A DNA stretch of 64,000 nucleotides from Pantoea sp. Aalb. GTDB taxonomy: Bacteria > Pseudomonadota > Gammaproteobacteria > Enterobacterales > Enterobacteriaceae. Where the stretch lies: the NCBI RefSeq assembly GCF_009829985.1, contig NZ_SZZU01000002.1, positions 172,169 through 236,168 of the forward strand. The letters are read 5' to 3'. The notes below the pieces were generated by a model. That model ran no database searches and had not been told where the DNA came from. It saw only the letters and a list, made by a program, of their open reading frames with translations. The position numbers were made by a program, and so were the translations under genes. This document shows positions 1-11,700 of the stretch, in pieces (position 1 is the stretch's first letter; every line of letters begins with the position of its first letter).

Positions 1-58
1 ATATTTTTAATTATATTATTAATGTGTAATTAAAAATATAATTAGCAGGAATATTGAA

Positions 59-1318
59 ATGCCACGCCTACTAAACAATACTGAGACAGCGTTAAATGAT
101 ATTAACATTTTATCATTAGTAAAACGCTATACTAGTCCATTTTGGATATATGATGCTGCTATCATTAAAGATCGTATCGATAAGCTAAGTGATTTCGATG
201 TTATTAGATTTGCTCAAAAAGCGTGTTCAAATATTCATATTTTACGTCTCATGCGTAATTTTGGTGTTAAGGTTGATTCAGTATCATTCGGTGAATTAGA
301 ACGTGCATTAACTGCTGGATATCAACCTAATAGTGAAGATATTGTTTTTACTGCTGATGCCGTAGATCAAATAACATTAGAACGTATTGTTGCCTTAAAA
401 ATTCCTGTTAATGTCGGATCAGTTGATATTTTATATCAGTTAGGTTTATTATCGCCTGGTCATTTAGTATGGCTACGTATAAATCCTGGATTTGGTCACG
501 GGCATAGTAAGAAAACTAATACTGGTGGAGAAAATAGTAAGCACGGGATTTGGTATAAAGATTTATTACAAGCATTAGCTGTTATTCAGCAATATAAGCT
601 TTCTTTAGTAGGGTTACATATGCATATTGGTTCAGGGGTTGATTATAATCATTTACAGAAAGTATGTGATGCTATGGTAAATAGTGTAATTAATTTAGGG
701 CAAGATATTAAAATTATTTCAGCCGGAGGAGGATTATCTATACCATATCATTTTGAAGAAGAAGCGATTGATACTAAGCATTATTATAATATATGGAACG
801 ATGCTCGAACTCGTATTGCCAATTATCTTGGACATCCAGTAAAATTAGAAATAGAACCAGGACGCTTCCTTGTAGCAGAATCAGGTATATTGGTATCACA
901 AGTACATGCAGTAAAGAAAATGGGTAAAAAACATTTTATATTAGTAAATGCAGGTTTTAGTGATTTAATTAGACCATCTATGTACGGAAGTTATCATCAT
1001 ATTTCTCTTCTTCCAGGTGATGGTAGAAAGTTAAATCATAACATAAATAGTATCGTAGCTGGTCCTCTATGTGAATCTGGAGATGTTTTTACCCAACTTG
1101 AAGGAGGGAAAATAGAATCTCGTTTATTACCATCACCTCAAATAGGAGATTATTTAATATTCCACGATACTGGTGCTTATGGTGCGTCAATGTCATCAAA
1201 TTATAATAGCCGTCCGCTAATTCCAGAAGTCCTTTTTGAAAATGGGAAAGCTCGTGAAATTCGTCGTGCACAAACTATTCATGAATTACTAGCATTAGAG
1301 CTCAATATTATTAATTAA
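59..1318 (+). CDS. lysA: Diaminopimelate decarboxylase
   Basis: This PLP enzyme removes CO2 from meso-diaminopimelate and makes L-lysine, the last step of lysine synthesis in the cytoplasm. The 419 residues match the E. coli enzyme (420) from end to end. The PLP lysine lies in RFAQKACSN (K54), HMHIGSG follows near residue 190, and CESGDVF and the HDTGAYGASMSSNYNSRP segment are near the C terminus. The ATG at 59 gives the same N terminus as E. coli and follows AGCAGGAA. The divergent regulator lysR found beside it in E. coli is absent, so regulation by LysR is probably lost. The stop overlaps the convergent mutH stop by 4 bp. Identification is secure; a role in feeding lysine to a host is inference. 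Confidence 0.98.
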   Translation: MPRLLNNTETALNDINILSLVKRYTSPFWIYDAAIIKDRIDKLSDFDVIRFAQKACSNIHILRLMRNFGVKVDSVSFGELERALTAGYQPNSEDIVFTADAVDQITLERIVALKIPVNVGSVDILYQLGLLSPGHLVWLRINPGFGHGHSKKTNTGGENSKHGIWYKDLLQALAVIQQYKLSLVGLHMHIGSGVDYNHLQKVCDAMVNSVINLGQDIKIISAGGGLSIPYHFEEEAIDTKHYYNIWNDARTRIANYLGHPVKLEIEPGRFLVAESGILVSQVHAVKKMGKKHFILVNAGFSDLIRPSMYGSYHHISLLPGDGRKLNHNINSIVAGPLCESGDVFTQLEGGKIESRLLPSPQIGDYLIFHDTGAYGASMSSNYNSRPLIPEVLFENGKAREIRRAQTIHELLALELNIIN

Positions 1319-1992
1319 GAAAAAAATCGCTTTAATAATTTTCTAGTAAAATTCTTCTTAAGGTAAAAAGCACGAGGTAAAACCATTATAGATTGTCCAT
1401 ATTTATTTATACCTGTAGTTAATATCTTACTATTAGCTGCCTTAGGACGAATTTGTAAATATTCTCCATGATGTGCAGTTATATTATTGACTTGTCCTAG
1501 TACAATCATATCCATCAATTCTTCCCAATCTTGACGAAGAATTAATAAATCTTTACTAGTTGGCGTCCATAATATTGGTGATCCGACACGTCTTTGAGGT
1601 AAAGGTACAAAATGACTTCCTTCAACTGGTATCCATAGTACTCTTGTAAGTTTACGCTTTACATAACTGGTTTCCCAAGTCACTCCATTATTTCTAATTA
1701 ATGGGGCTATACAAACAAAGGTTGTTTCTAATGGATTTCCTTGTAAATCTACTGGAATTGTTTTAAGTTCAATACCAAAATGAGGAAAATCTTGTTTTGC
1801 TTTGTTTTTATTTTTAGCACCAAGATGTAATTCAATTAAATTTCCTACCCAACCTTTATGACGTTTTAAATTTATAGGAATAAATAGGTTAAATTGTTCT
1901 GCTAGAGTTATAAAATTTTGACCAGCTAATTGCTGTGCTCGTTTTAATAGCTCTGTTTCATTTTTAGGGTATGAAGGAAATAAATCAATCAT
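1315..1992 (-). CDS. mutH: DNA mismatch repair endonuclease MutH
   Basis: MutH nicks the unmethylated strand at hemimethylated GATC sites after MutS and MutL have found a mismatch. The 225 residues (E. coli 229) keep the DF...GIELKTIPVD segment, which carries the catalytic Asp, Glu and Lys, and the LETTFVC, GVTWETS, RVLWIPVEG and RRVGSP blocks. It ends 4 bp inside the convergent lysA. mutS is also in this window (39803-42376). mutL and dam would have to lie elsewhere for the pathway to work. Keeping the strand-discrimination nuclease suggests that methyl-directed repair still functions in this small genome; that is inference. Confidence 0.97.
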   Translation of the reverse strand: MIDLFPSYPKNETELLKRAQQLAGQNFITLAEQFNLFIPINLKRHKGWVGNLIELHLGAKNKNKAKQDFPHFGIELKTIPVDLQGNPLETTFVCIAPLIRNNGVTWETSYVKRKLTRVLWIPVEGSHFVPLPQRRVGSPILWTPTSKDLLILRQDWEELMDMIVLGQVNNITAHHGEYLQIRPKAANSKILTTGINKYGQSIMVLPRAFYLKKNFTRKLLKRFFS

Positions 1993-2300
1993 AATTGGTT
2001 AAAATATATATTTTTATAACATTATTTTATTTATAAAATAGATAAAAAGGATTATTTTAATAATTTTACAAGATTACTAATATTAATTACTATATGCAAT
2101 ATTTAAAATAAAATGAACTATAAAAACCAAAAATAATTAATATTTATCCTACTATTAATAAATCTAATAAATCAATTAATATCTATATATTTTTATTTAT
2201 ATACTAAATTAGAGCATTGAATATCTAATATTCAAGCATCTTTCATGAGTATGAAACAATAATTAATATATTAAAATTTAGTTTTATTTGAGATAGTCCA
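1993..2300 (+). other. Gene-free AT-rich spacer
   Basis: This 308-bp spacer lies between the divergently oriented mutH and rppH and must hold both promoters. I see no open frame, no remnant and no clear promoter above the AT-rich background. Confidence 0.7.
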
Positions 2301-2795
2301 GTGATTGATAATAATGGCTACCGTCTAAACGTAGGTATCGTAATTTGTAATCAAGATAGACAAGTATTATGGGCTAGAAGATTTGCACAGAATTCTTGGC
2401 AGTTTCCTCAAGGAGGTATTAATTTGAATGAAACTGTTGAACAGGCAATGTATCGAGAATTATTCGAAGAAATTGGGTTACATCGAAAAGATGTTCAAAT
2501 ACTTGCTTCAACTCATAAATGGTTATGTTACAAATTACCACATAGATTAGTTCGGTGGGAAACACAACCAGTGTGTATTGGTCAAAAACAGAAATGGTTT
2601 CTTTTACAATTAATATGTAGTGATGTAGATATTAATCTAAAAGATAATAATCGTAATACGCCAGAATTTGATAGGTGGCGTTGGGTTAGCTTTTGGTATC
2701 CAGTACGTCAAGTTGTTTCTTTTAAACGTGATGTTTATCGCCTCGTGATGAAAGAATTTTCTAAAGTAGTGATGCAAATAGGACAACATACATAA
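2301..2795 (+). CDS. rppH: RNA pyrophosphohydrolase RppH (Nudix)
   Basis: RppH removes pyrophosphate from the 5' triphosphate end of mRNAs and so starts RNase E-dependent decay. The 164 residues match E. coli RppH but lack its last dozen or so tail residues, which are variable. The Nudix box GGINLNETVEQ...RELFEEIGL is intact near residues 37-59, and the FKRDVYR segment is present. The start is a GTG (MIDNNGYR aligns with MIDDDGYR). In E. coli ptsP and lgt follow; here ptsP is gone and lgt comes after a 348-bp gap. Confidence 0.97.
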   Translation: MIDNNGYRLNVGIVICNQDRQVLWARRFAQNSWQFPQGGINLNETVEQAMYRELFEEIGLHRKDVQILASTHKWLCYKLPHRLVRWETQPVCIGQKQKWFLLQLICSDVDINLKDNNRNTPEFDRWRWVSFWYPVRQVVSFKRDVYRLVMKEFSKVVMQIGQHT

Positions 2796-3143
2796 TATAT
2801 ACACCTGTAATAATCATAGAATAGTATAAATGAATTATTTACTAAACATCTATAATTAATTATGGCTGATCCACAATATGTAGATTTACATGTTTAAAAT
2901 TTGAAATTTTATCTTATCTGTTTTTTAACGTTTAAATTTTTTAAAAATAAAAAGAAATTATTGTATATTTTAAATAAAAAATAATTTTATTTAGTTATTT
3001 TTAATATGATATATTAATATGATTAATATTCATTTAAAAATAGATATTCTATAAATATGAAAATGTTTAAATATGTGATTAAAATAGTTAGTCATTATAA
3101 AATTTAATGTTTTTTTAAACTTCATAAGAAAAAATGGCAAAAT
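2796..3143 (+). other. Gene-free spacer at the former ptsP position
   Basis: E. coli has ptsP here, between rppH and lgt. These 348 bp contain no frame resembling PtsP and nothing else I can name. The stretch presumably contains the lgt promoter. Confidence 0.65.
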
Positions 3144-4034
3144 ATGACGAACGGCTATATTCCTTTTCCTCAATTCAATCCAATTATATTCTCTTTAGGA
3201 CCAATCTCATTTCATTGGTACGGCTTGATGTATTTAGTAGGTTTTATCTTTGCTATATGGCTTGCAAGACGTCGAGCTAATAAACAATATAGTAGTTGGA
3301 AAAAAGAAGAAGTAGACAATTTATTATACTCCTGTTTTTTTGGTGTATTTTTAGGTGGTCGCATTGGATATGTATTATTTTATAATTTTTCATTATTTTT
3401 AAAAAATCCCTTTTATTTATTTAAGGTGTGGGATGGTGGAATGTCATTCCATGGTGGATTAATTGGTGTAATTATAGTTATGTTATGGTTTGCTAATTGT
3501 AAAAAAATTAAATTCTTTCAAATATCTGACTTTATCGCTCCATTAATTCCATTTGGCTTAGGAGCTGGTCGTATTGGTAACTTTATTAACGGTGAACTTT
3601 GGGGACGTATAGCTCCAAATTTTAAATTCGCTATGTTATTTCCAGGTTCTCGTAATGAAGATATTATCTTTGTTGCTAAGAATCCACAGTATGAGTATAT
3701 GTTGAATACTTATGGTGTTTTACCACGTCATCCTTCACAACTATATGAATTATGCTTAGAAGGCATTATATTGTTTATAATTCTTAATCTATTTATTCTT
3801 AAACCTCGTCCTATGGGTAGTGTTTCTGGTCTTTTTTTGATTAGTTATGGATTATTTCGTATTTTTGTAGAATTTTTTCGTGAACCAGATATACAAATTG
3901 GTCTATTTATGGAATGTATTAGTATGGGACAAATTCTTTCGATTCCAATGATTATAAGTGGAGCTATTATAATGATTTTTTCTTATCTACAACAACAGCA
4001 TAATCTATACTATAATAACCAACTAAAGAGATGA
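3144..4034 (+). CDS. lgt: Prolipoprotein diacylglyceryl transferase
   Basis: Lgt transfers a diacylglyceryl group from phosphatidylglycerol to the cysteine of prolipoproteins in the inner membrane, the first step of lipoprotein maturation. The 296-residue protein (E. coli 291) has about seven hydrophobic segments, the essential HGG motif near residue 103 (MSFHGGLIG) and the family signature GRIGNFINGELWGR. Substrates in this window include NlpD and BamD, both with a lipobox. The stop is one base before the thyA start region, so the two genes are probably cotranscribed, as in E. coli. Confidence 0.98.
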   Translation: MTNGYIPFPQFNPIIFSLGPISFHWYGLMYLVGFIFAIWLARRRANKQYSSWKKEEVDNLLYSCFFGVFLGGRIGYVLFYNFSLFLKNPFYLFKVWDGGMSFHGGLIGVIIVMLWFANCKKIKFFQISDFIAPLIPFGLGAGRIGNFINGELWGRIAPNFKFAMLFPGSRNEDIIFVAKNPQYEYMLNTYGVLPRHPSQLYELCLEGIILFIILNLFILKPRPMGSVSGLFLISYGLFRIFVEFFREPDIQIGLFMECISMGQILSIPMIISGAIIMIFSYLQQQHNLYYNNQLKR

Positions 4035-4035
4035 A

Positions 4036-4830
4036 ATGAAACAGTATTTAGATTTAATGCAACATATATTAAATGAAGGATGTAAGAAATTAGATCGAAC
4101 TGGTACAGGAACTATTTCTATTTTTGGCTATCAAATGCGTTTTAATTTACAAGAAGGTTTTCCTCTCATTACGACTAAAAAAGTACATTTACATTCGATT
4201 ATCTACGAATTATTATGGTTTCTTAAAGGTGATACTAATGTTGGTTACTTAAAAGATAACAATGTTAATATTTGGAATAATTGGATAGATAAAAATGGTG
4301 ATCTTGGACCTATATACGGTAAACAGTGGCGTAGTTGGAATAGTGCATCTGGTCAAAATATTGATCAAATATCTAAAGTAATAGAACAAATAAAATCTGA
4401 TCCGAACTCAAGACGAATTATAGTTTCAGCTTGGAATGTTGGCGAATTAGATAAAATGGCATTAGCACCCTGTCATACTTTATTTCAATTTTATGTGGTT
4501 AATGATCAAATTTCTTGTCAACTTTATCAACGATCGTGTGATATATTTATTGGATTACCTTTTAATATTGCAAGTTATGCATTATTATTACATATGGTAG
4601 CACAACAATGCAATTTAAAAGTAGCCGATTTTATTTGGACTGGAGGTGATGTTCATTTATATAATAACCATGTAAAACAAGCAAATTTACAGTGTTCTCG
4701 AATACCTCGTTCTCTTCCAAAGTTATTTATTAATCGTAAACCTAGTTCAATATTTGATTATAAATTTAAAGATTTTAAGCTAAAAAACTACAATCCCTAT
4801 CAAAATATTAAGGCTCAAGTTGCAGTTTAA
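4036..4830 (+). CDS. thyA: Thymidylate synthase
   Basis: ThyA methylates dUMP to dTMP using methylene-tetrahydrofolate. The protein is 264 residues, the same as E. coli. It keeps the N-terminal RTGTGT loop, the catalytic Cys in ALAPCHTLFQFYV, the phosphate-binding RRIIVSAWN and QRSCDIFIGLPFN blocks, and the GDVHLYNNH motif. It starts one base after the lgt stop, so translation is probably coupled. The prepilin-type genes between thyA and recC in E. coli are gone. Confidence 0.99.
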   Translation: MKQYLDLMQHILNEGCKKLDRTGTGTISIFGYQMRFNLQEGFPLITTKKVHLHSIIYELLWFLKGDTNVGYLKDNNVNIWNNWIDKNGDLGPIYGKQWRSWNSASGQNIDQISKVIEQIKSDPNSRRIIVSAWNVGELDKMALAPCHTLFQFYVVNDQISCQLYQRSCDIFIGLPFNIASYALLLHMVAQQCNLKVADFIWTGGDVHLYNNHVKQANLQCSRIPRSLPKLFINRKPSSIFDYKFKDFKLKNYNPYQNIKAQVAV

Positions 4831-5042
4831 AGTAGTTATAAATTGATTATTACATTATTTGTAAATTTAAAAAATAATTAACATTAAAAATCATTTTAAT
4901 ATTAAATTAATTAATAGTTTGTTTTAAAATTAAAATTTAATAATTTAAAACAGTCATTATCAAATAAGTGAATATGGTATAAACATACCTGAAGTAAAAA
5001 AATAATCCGATCTTTAATAATATTTGAATTTTAAGAGAACTT

Positions 5043-8000
5043 ATGTTTCAAGCTTATCATTCTAATCATTTAGATTTATTAAAAAATTTAATAGTAAAAT
5101 TAATGGTTATGCAGCCAATTATTGATCCAATGGTAGCTGAGCAAATATTAGTACAAAGTAGTGGTATGGCCCAATGGCTACAAATAGAGTTAGCAAAAAG
5201 TTTTAATATTGCAGCTAATATTGAATTTTTATCTCCAACGGAGTTTATTTGGAATACTTTGATTAAAGTATTCCCTAAAATTTCAGAAAAAAAAATATTT
5301 AATAAATCTCATATAACTTGGAAAATAATGCATTGTTTACCGATATTATTAGATGATACATCTTTTATACCTTTAAAACAATACCTTCATAAAGATCAAG
5401 ATAAACGTAAATTATATCAATTAAGTTCTAGTATTGCTGAAGTATTTGAAAAATATGTATTATTTCGTTCTGATTGGTTAAAAAATTGGGAACGCGGTAA
5501 CTTAATTGATAAATTAGATAAATCTCAGTTATGGCAAGCTAAACTATGGAAATATTTAATTGATTCTAAAGAAATTAACAAAAAATATATTACAAATTTT
5601 TATGTTTATTTTATTCAAATTTTAGAAAAAACAAATCTTTTACCCCCAACTTTACCAAAACGTATATTTATTTGTGGTATTCCATCATTACCTCCTATCT
5701 ACCTACAAATATTAGAAGCACTTGGTCGACATATTGATATTCATTATTTATTTATGAATCCATGCCGTTATTATTGGGGTGATATTCAAGATTATCCTTT
5801 AATGATAAAAGCACAAAAACGTCAGGTTGTTCGAACACCATCTATTTTATCAAATACGTGTAAAAATTTCCATGAACAGCAATTTATTAATCCTTTGTTA
5901 TCTTCGTGGGGTAAGTTAGGAAGTGATAATATATTTTTACTGAACCGTCTAGAATCGTCAATTAATGATATTGAAGGTTTTGTCGAAATACCACAAGATA
6001 ATTTATTACATAACTTACAAAGTGATTTACTTAATTTAAATAATAAAGCTATTGTAGAAGTTAATGGTATTGAATTTAATAATTTTAAAAAACGTAATCT
6101 TAATAGGGATGATAAATCGATTTCTTTACATATTTGTCATAGCATCCAAAGAGAATTAGAAGTCTTGCAAGATCATATTTTATCTTTAATGGAAAAAGAT
6201 CCTGACTTAAAACCTCGTGATATTATTGTTATGGTAGCTGATATTGATAACTATGCTCCCTTTATTCAAGCAACTTTTTCTAGTGCTCCTTCTGAGCGTT
6301 ATTTACCATTTTCTATTTCAGATTGTACTGCAAGCTATACTTATCCTATAATTCGAGTATTACTTAACCTTTTAAAATTACCTGATAGCCGTTTTACTTC
6401 TGAAGAGGTTCTAGAATTACTAGAAATACCTACATTATCGAAACACTTTTCAATAGATGAAAAAGGATTGCGTTTACTTAGGCGCTGGGTAATGGAATCA
6501 GGTATTCGTTGGGGTCTTGATGATACTAGTGTAGAATCTTTATCACTTCCAATTACTGGACAGCATACGTGGCGTTTTGGCTTACAACGCATGTTACTAG
6601 GCTATGCTTTAGAAAGTAGTAATGGCGCTTGGAATGATATTTTCCCTTATGACGAAGCAAACGGGATTATAGCTGAACTAGCTGGTAATCTTGCGGAATT
6701 TCTTTCGTGTCTTGATACTTGGCGTATGAAACTAAAAGATGAGCGAAATCTTAATGATTGGCAACCATTATGCCGTGAGTTAATGGATACTTTTTTTAGT
6801 AATGATTTAGAAAGTGCGCCAGCATTACAATTAATAGAAAAACAGTGGAATCAGATTATTGAAGAAGGAATACAAGCTAACTATGAATATCCTATTGCTA
6901 TAACATTATTAAGTGATGAACTTAGCAAACGTCTTGATCAATATAAGTTAAGTCAGAATTTTCTTATAGGACAAATTACTTTTTGCACTATTATACCAAT
7001 GCGTTCAATTCCTTTTAAAGTAGTTTGTCTATTAGGTATGAATGATGATATTTATCCTCGTGCATTGACAACATTTAGTTTTAATTTAATGCAGCAGCAA
7101 GTACGTAAAGGAGATCGTAACCGTCGTGATGACGATTGTTATTTATTTCTTGAAGCTTTAATTTCAGCTCAGCATCAATTTTATATTAGTTATATTGGTC
7201 AATCAATTCAGAATAATAGTAAGAATTATCCATCTATTTTAATAAAAGAACTCATCAATTATATTGCTCAAAGTTTTTGTTTAACCGGCGATGAAAAATA
7301 TGATATGGATACTAGTGAACAGAATATAAGAAATCATATACAAATATTACATAGCCGCATGCCTTTTGAAGCAGAAAATTTCTATCCGAATCAAGTTAGG
7401 CAGAGCTTTGCCTTTGAGTGGATACCGATAATAAATGGCACAAGATTACCTCAATCAGATTTTATTCAACCTCTAGCTCCTCAAAAAAGAAAAAAAATAT
7501 TTTTTGATCAACTATTACTATTTTGGCAGAATCCATTAAAAGCTTGGTTTCATCAGCGCTTAGGCGTTAATTTTAATATAGATAATAATGAACTATTAAA
7601 TAATGAACCATTTATACCTTCTAACTTAGAAAGATATGAAATGAATGTTCAAATACTTAATGCATTGCTACTTAACAAAAATATTGACCAACTTTATGCA
7701 AATTACCGCGCTGCCGGTAACTTGCCTTACGGGGAATTTGGTAAATTATTTTGGCAAACTCAAATTGAAAAAATGAAAGAAATATCTATGCATTTTATTA
7801 ATCAATATCAAGAGACGGAAAATTGGGAAATTGATCTCCAATTAGATAATGTACGGTTAAATGGTTGGTTAATTAATGTTCAATCAGATGGTTTGTTGCG
7901 TTGGCGGCCTAACTTAACTAATATAAATGATGGTTTAATGCTATGGTTGGAACATTTATTATATTGTATTCTAGGTGGTATAGGTGAAAGTCGTATTTAT

Positions 8001-8378
8001 GGATATAAAAAAAGCTGTTGGCGTTTTAAGGCATTATCAGGAGAGCAAGCTTTATCTTTATTTAAAGAATATATAAATGGTTATCAAAATGGTTTAAATA
8101 ATCCATTGATGTTATTAGAAAAATCTAGTAGTGCTTGGATAAATGTTAGCTTTGATTTTAAATCGTATCAGTTATTAGAAGATGAAGTAACCCAGAAAAA
8201 AGCCATAAACAAACTTATACAAGCTTGGCATGGTAACACTAATATAAAAGGTGAATGCATGATAAATCCTTACTTACAACGTTTAGTACCTAATCTTACC
8301 CAGAGTGTTATAAATGATATCATCAATACTGCTCGTAAATGGTATTTACCAATATACTTAGCTAATATTAATAATTAA
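5043..8378 (+). CDS. recC: RecBCD subunit RecC
   Basis: RecC holds the RecBCD complex together, splits the DNA duplex and, in E. coli, reads the Chi sequence. The 1111 residues (E. coli 1122) form one open frame with no stop. The N-terminal helicase-like part carries the block VEQILVQSSGMAQWLQ, and the central part has FSISDCTASYTYP and GDRNRRDDDCYLFLEAL. A run of nine A occurs near 5287 (EKK codons), a possible slippage site. ptrA, which lies between recC and recB in E. coli, is missing. The RecD partner looks inactive (see recD), so the complex may act as RecBC. Confidence 0.96.
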   Translation: MFQAYHSNHLDLLKNLIVKLMVMQPIIDPMVAEQILVQSSGMAQWLQIELAKSFNIAANIEFLSPTEFIWNTLIKVFPKISEKKIFNKSHITWKIMHCLPILLDDTSFIPLKQYLHKDQDKRKLYQLSSSIAEVFEKYVLFRSDWLKNWERGNLIDKLDKSQLWQAKLWKYLIDSKEINKKYITNFYVYFIQILEKTNLLPPTLPKRIFICGIPSLPPIYLQILEALGRHIDIHYLFMNPCRYYWGDIQDYPLMIKAQKRQVVRTPSILSNTCKNFHEQQFINPLLSSWGKLGSDNIFLLNRLESSINDIEGFVEIPQDNLLHNLQSDLLNLNNKAIVEVNGIEFNNFKKRNLNRDDKSISLHICHSIQRELEVLQDHILSLMEKDPDLKPRDIIVMVADIDNYAPFIQATFSSAPSERYLPFSISDCTASYTYPIIRVLLNLLKLPDSRFTSEEVLELLEIPTLSKHFSIDEKGLRLLRRWVMESGIRWGLDDTSVESLSLPITGQHTWRFGLQRMLLGYALESSNGAWNDIFPYDEANGIIAELAGNLAEFLSCLDTWRMKLKDERNLNDWQPLCRELMDTFFSNDLESAPALQLIEKQWNQIIEEGIQANYEYPIAITLLSDELSKRLDQYKLSQNFLIGQITFCTIIPMRSIPFKVVCLLGMNDDIYPRALTTFSFNLMQQQVRKGDRNRRDDDCYLFLEALISAQHQFYISYIGQSIQNNSKNYPSILIKELINYIAQSFCLTGDEKYDMDTSEQNIRNHIQILHSRMPFEAENFYPNQVRQSFAFEWIPIINGTRLPQSDFIQPLAPQKRKKIFFDQLLLFWQNPLKAWFHQRLGVNFNIDNNELLNNEPFIPSNLERYEMNVQILNALLLNKNIDQLYANYRAAGNLPYGEFGKLFWQTQIEKMKEISMHFINQYQETENWEIDLQLDNVRLNGWLINVQSDGLLRWRPNLTNINDGLMLWLEHLLYCILGGIGESRIYGYKKSCWRFKALSGEQALSLFKEYINGYQNGLNNPLMLLEKSSSAWINVSFDFKSYQLLEDEVTQKKAINKLIQAWHGNTNIKGECMINPYLQRLVPNLTQSVINDIINTARKWYLPIYLANINN

Positions 8379-8767
8379 TTTATTAAAATATTAGTATGTA
8401 TATAATTGTAAATTTATAATCAAAAAATATAATTTTAATCATAAATTTTACATATATGAACAGAATAATCGGATTTGTTCATATAATTATAAATTCAATT
8501 AAATTAATTAATTTCTGCTCTAAACACATACCTAGTAATGAAATATAAATGCTATTAATCAAACATTTCTATAAATATTCTTTTACACAACAAGATAATA
8601 GAGTAAATAATTAAATAATATAGAAAATTAAAAAATTAATTAATATAATTATTCTTGATATTAAAAAAATCTAATGTAGCAAAATTAATAAATGTTTATA
8701 TAAATCATTTCATTATATATACCATATATATAATTTTACTTGTGTTTTAAGTTAATTCTTTAGTTAA
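8379..8767 (+). other. Gene-free spacer at the former ptrA position
   Basis: In E. coli the protease gene ptrA separates recC from recB. These 389 bp are very AT-rich and hold no recognisable ptrA fragment. An upstream promoter for recB-recD may lie here. Confidence 0.65.
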
Positions 8768-11700
8768 ATGAGAAAATATATAATGAACTCAATGATTATT
8801 CATCAATATGAATCTCTTAATCCGTTTATACTACCATTACGTAGCTCACTTTTGATTGAGGCTTCTGCTGGTACTGGTAAAACCTTTACTATTGTTTTAT
8901 TATATTTACGTTTACTTCTTAGATTAGGAAATGAAAATGCATATGTTCGCCCCTTATCTATAGAAGAAATTTTAGTAGTAACTTTTACTGAAGCTGCGAC
9001 TTCAGAGTTGCGTGAGCGTATTCGTGAAAATATTCATGAATTACGTTTAGCTTGTATTCGAGGATATTCTAATAATGTAATGTTAATGGAATTATTAAAA
9101 TATATATCAAATACTGCTGATGCAATTTCATTACTACTAATCGCTGAGAGTCAAATAGATAAAGCTGCTATTTTTACTATTCATGGTTTTTGTCAACGCA
9201 TGATTAACTTTAATGCTTTTGAATCAAAAGTATTTTTTAAACATAAGTTAATTGAAAATGAAGAATTATTATTAAAACAAGCTACTGCGGATTTTTGGCG
9301 CTATTATTGCTACCCATTAAAACAAGATATTATTCGAGTAATTGTTAATGAGTGGAAAGGACCTGAACAGTTATTTGTTACACTAAAACCTTTACTTCAA
9401 GGAAAGTTATCAACTTTAAGTATTATTCCTAAAGATGGCGAGACATTGGAGTTACGTCACGATCATAACTTGTCTAATATTATAAATATTAAACAACATT
9501 GGTTAAAATTAGGTAAACAAATAATTACCTTAATAAGTGATTCTGATATAGATAAACGTAGTTATAGTAATAAATATTTATTACTATGGTTCAATCAAAT
9601 TTCAAAGTGGGCTAAAAGTGAAACAAATAGTTATGACATACCTAATAACTTATTTCGATTTGGACAAAAAGCACTACAAGAGAAAACTAAAAAAAATGGT
9701 GTGTCACCATATCATTTATTTTTTTTAGAAATTGATCAATTTTTAAAAAAAGCAGTTTCATTGCGTGATTTAGTGATTATTCTTGCATTAAAATATGTGC
9801 GTTATTCTGTTCAAAAAGAAAAAGAATCTCGAGCGTTATTAGGTTTTGATGATTTACTAATTAAGCTCGATGCGGCTCTTCAACTAGAAGATAATAAAGA
9901 TCAATTAGCACAATCAATTCGTATGCGCTTTCCAGTAGCACTTATTGATGAATTTCAAGATACAGATCCAATTCAATATCGTATTTTCCATAAGTTATAT
10001 ATGAATCAACGAGATCATATTCTCTTATTAATCGGAGATCCAAAACAAGCCATCTATGCTTTTCGTGGTGCAGATGTTTTTACTTATATTAAAGCGCGTA
10101 ATGAAATAAAAAAACATTATACGTTGGGTACTAATTGGCGATCTTCAGCAATGATGATCGATAGCATTAATACTTTATTTTCTCAAGTAGAGATGCCGTT
10201 TCTCTTTAAAGATATTCCTTTTTGTTCAGTAAAATTTACAAAAGCAAATCATTTATTAACTTTAAAATTTAAAAATTGTCTACAGCCAGCATTACGTTTC
10301 TGGTTACATTCAGATCATAAATTAACTTTTAATGAACACCAAAATTTCATAGCACAAAAATGTGCTTTAGATATTAGTTATTGGATACATTCCGGTAACC
10401 AAAAACAAGCATTGTTAGGTAAAATTCCAACATTGCGACCTATTCAAGCATCAGATATTACTGTACTAGTACGAAATCGTAGTGAAGCTAACTTAATACG
10501 TGATGCATTGAATCAAGTTAATATTCCATCTGTGTATCTTTCTAATAGTGATACTATTTATATGGTAACAGAAGCTCGTGAATTACTTTGGTTATTACAA
10601 GCAGTATTGGAACCAGAGCAAGGAACTATTTTACGTACTGCATTAGCAACTTCGCTTTTGGCTTTTAACGCTCTGCAAATTGATAATTTAATTTCGTATA
10701 AAAATCAGTGTACTTGGCATAAAATAGTAGACATGTTTACTCGTTGGCGTTTAGTTTGGGAAAAGCATGGTATACTACCAATGATTCATACTATTATTCA
10801 AGATCATCAATTAGCAGAAGAAACTTCAGCATTTAGAAATATTGAACGTCGATTAATCAATTTACTTCATTTAGGAGAATTATTACAAGAAGCTTCAATA
10901 AAAATGAATAGTTTACATGCATTAGTACGTTATTTATCTAGACAGATATCATTATGTATAAATGAAAATAACAATGAAAATAACAAATCAGTGAATCAAC
11001 AACAGTTACGTTCAGAAAATAATATTAATTTAATTAAGATAGTTACTATTTATAAAGCCAAAGGCCTTCAATATCCACTAGTTTGGTTTCCTTTCGCTAC
11101 TGGATTTCGAGAAATAAATACAGATATCGTTCTATATCATGATCGTAAATATTTTAATTCTATTATAGATTTAAATGCTAGTAATGATATTCTTAATTTA
11201 GCTCAACAAGAAAAATTATCAGAAGATTTACGTTTACTATATGTAGCTTTAACACGTTCAATTTACCATTGTAGTGTAGGTATTATACCATATTTTCAAA
11301 ATACAATTAAAAAGAATAATAAAACTGATTTTCATAAAAGTGCACTAGGATATCTACTACAACGTGGCAAAGCAGCGACAGAACAACAATTAATTAAAAT
11401 ATTGGAAAATATTAAGAATACAGGTATAGATGTAGTATCTTCTCAGAAATTAAATGTGCAACATTGGAAAGTAAAGACTATTTATGATAATCATTCATCT
11501 CATTATGATAATCCTTTATTAAATGCTCGTAAAGTTACACGTAAGCTTACAGATTCATGGTGTATTAGTAGCTATACTAGCTTATATCATCAAAATACTT
11601 ATAATATATCTGATACAATACCAAATTTTGGTTTAGAATTTGTTAGAAAAAAATCTAATATTGAACAGAATGAATATAAAATAGAATCATTAACTCCTCA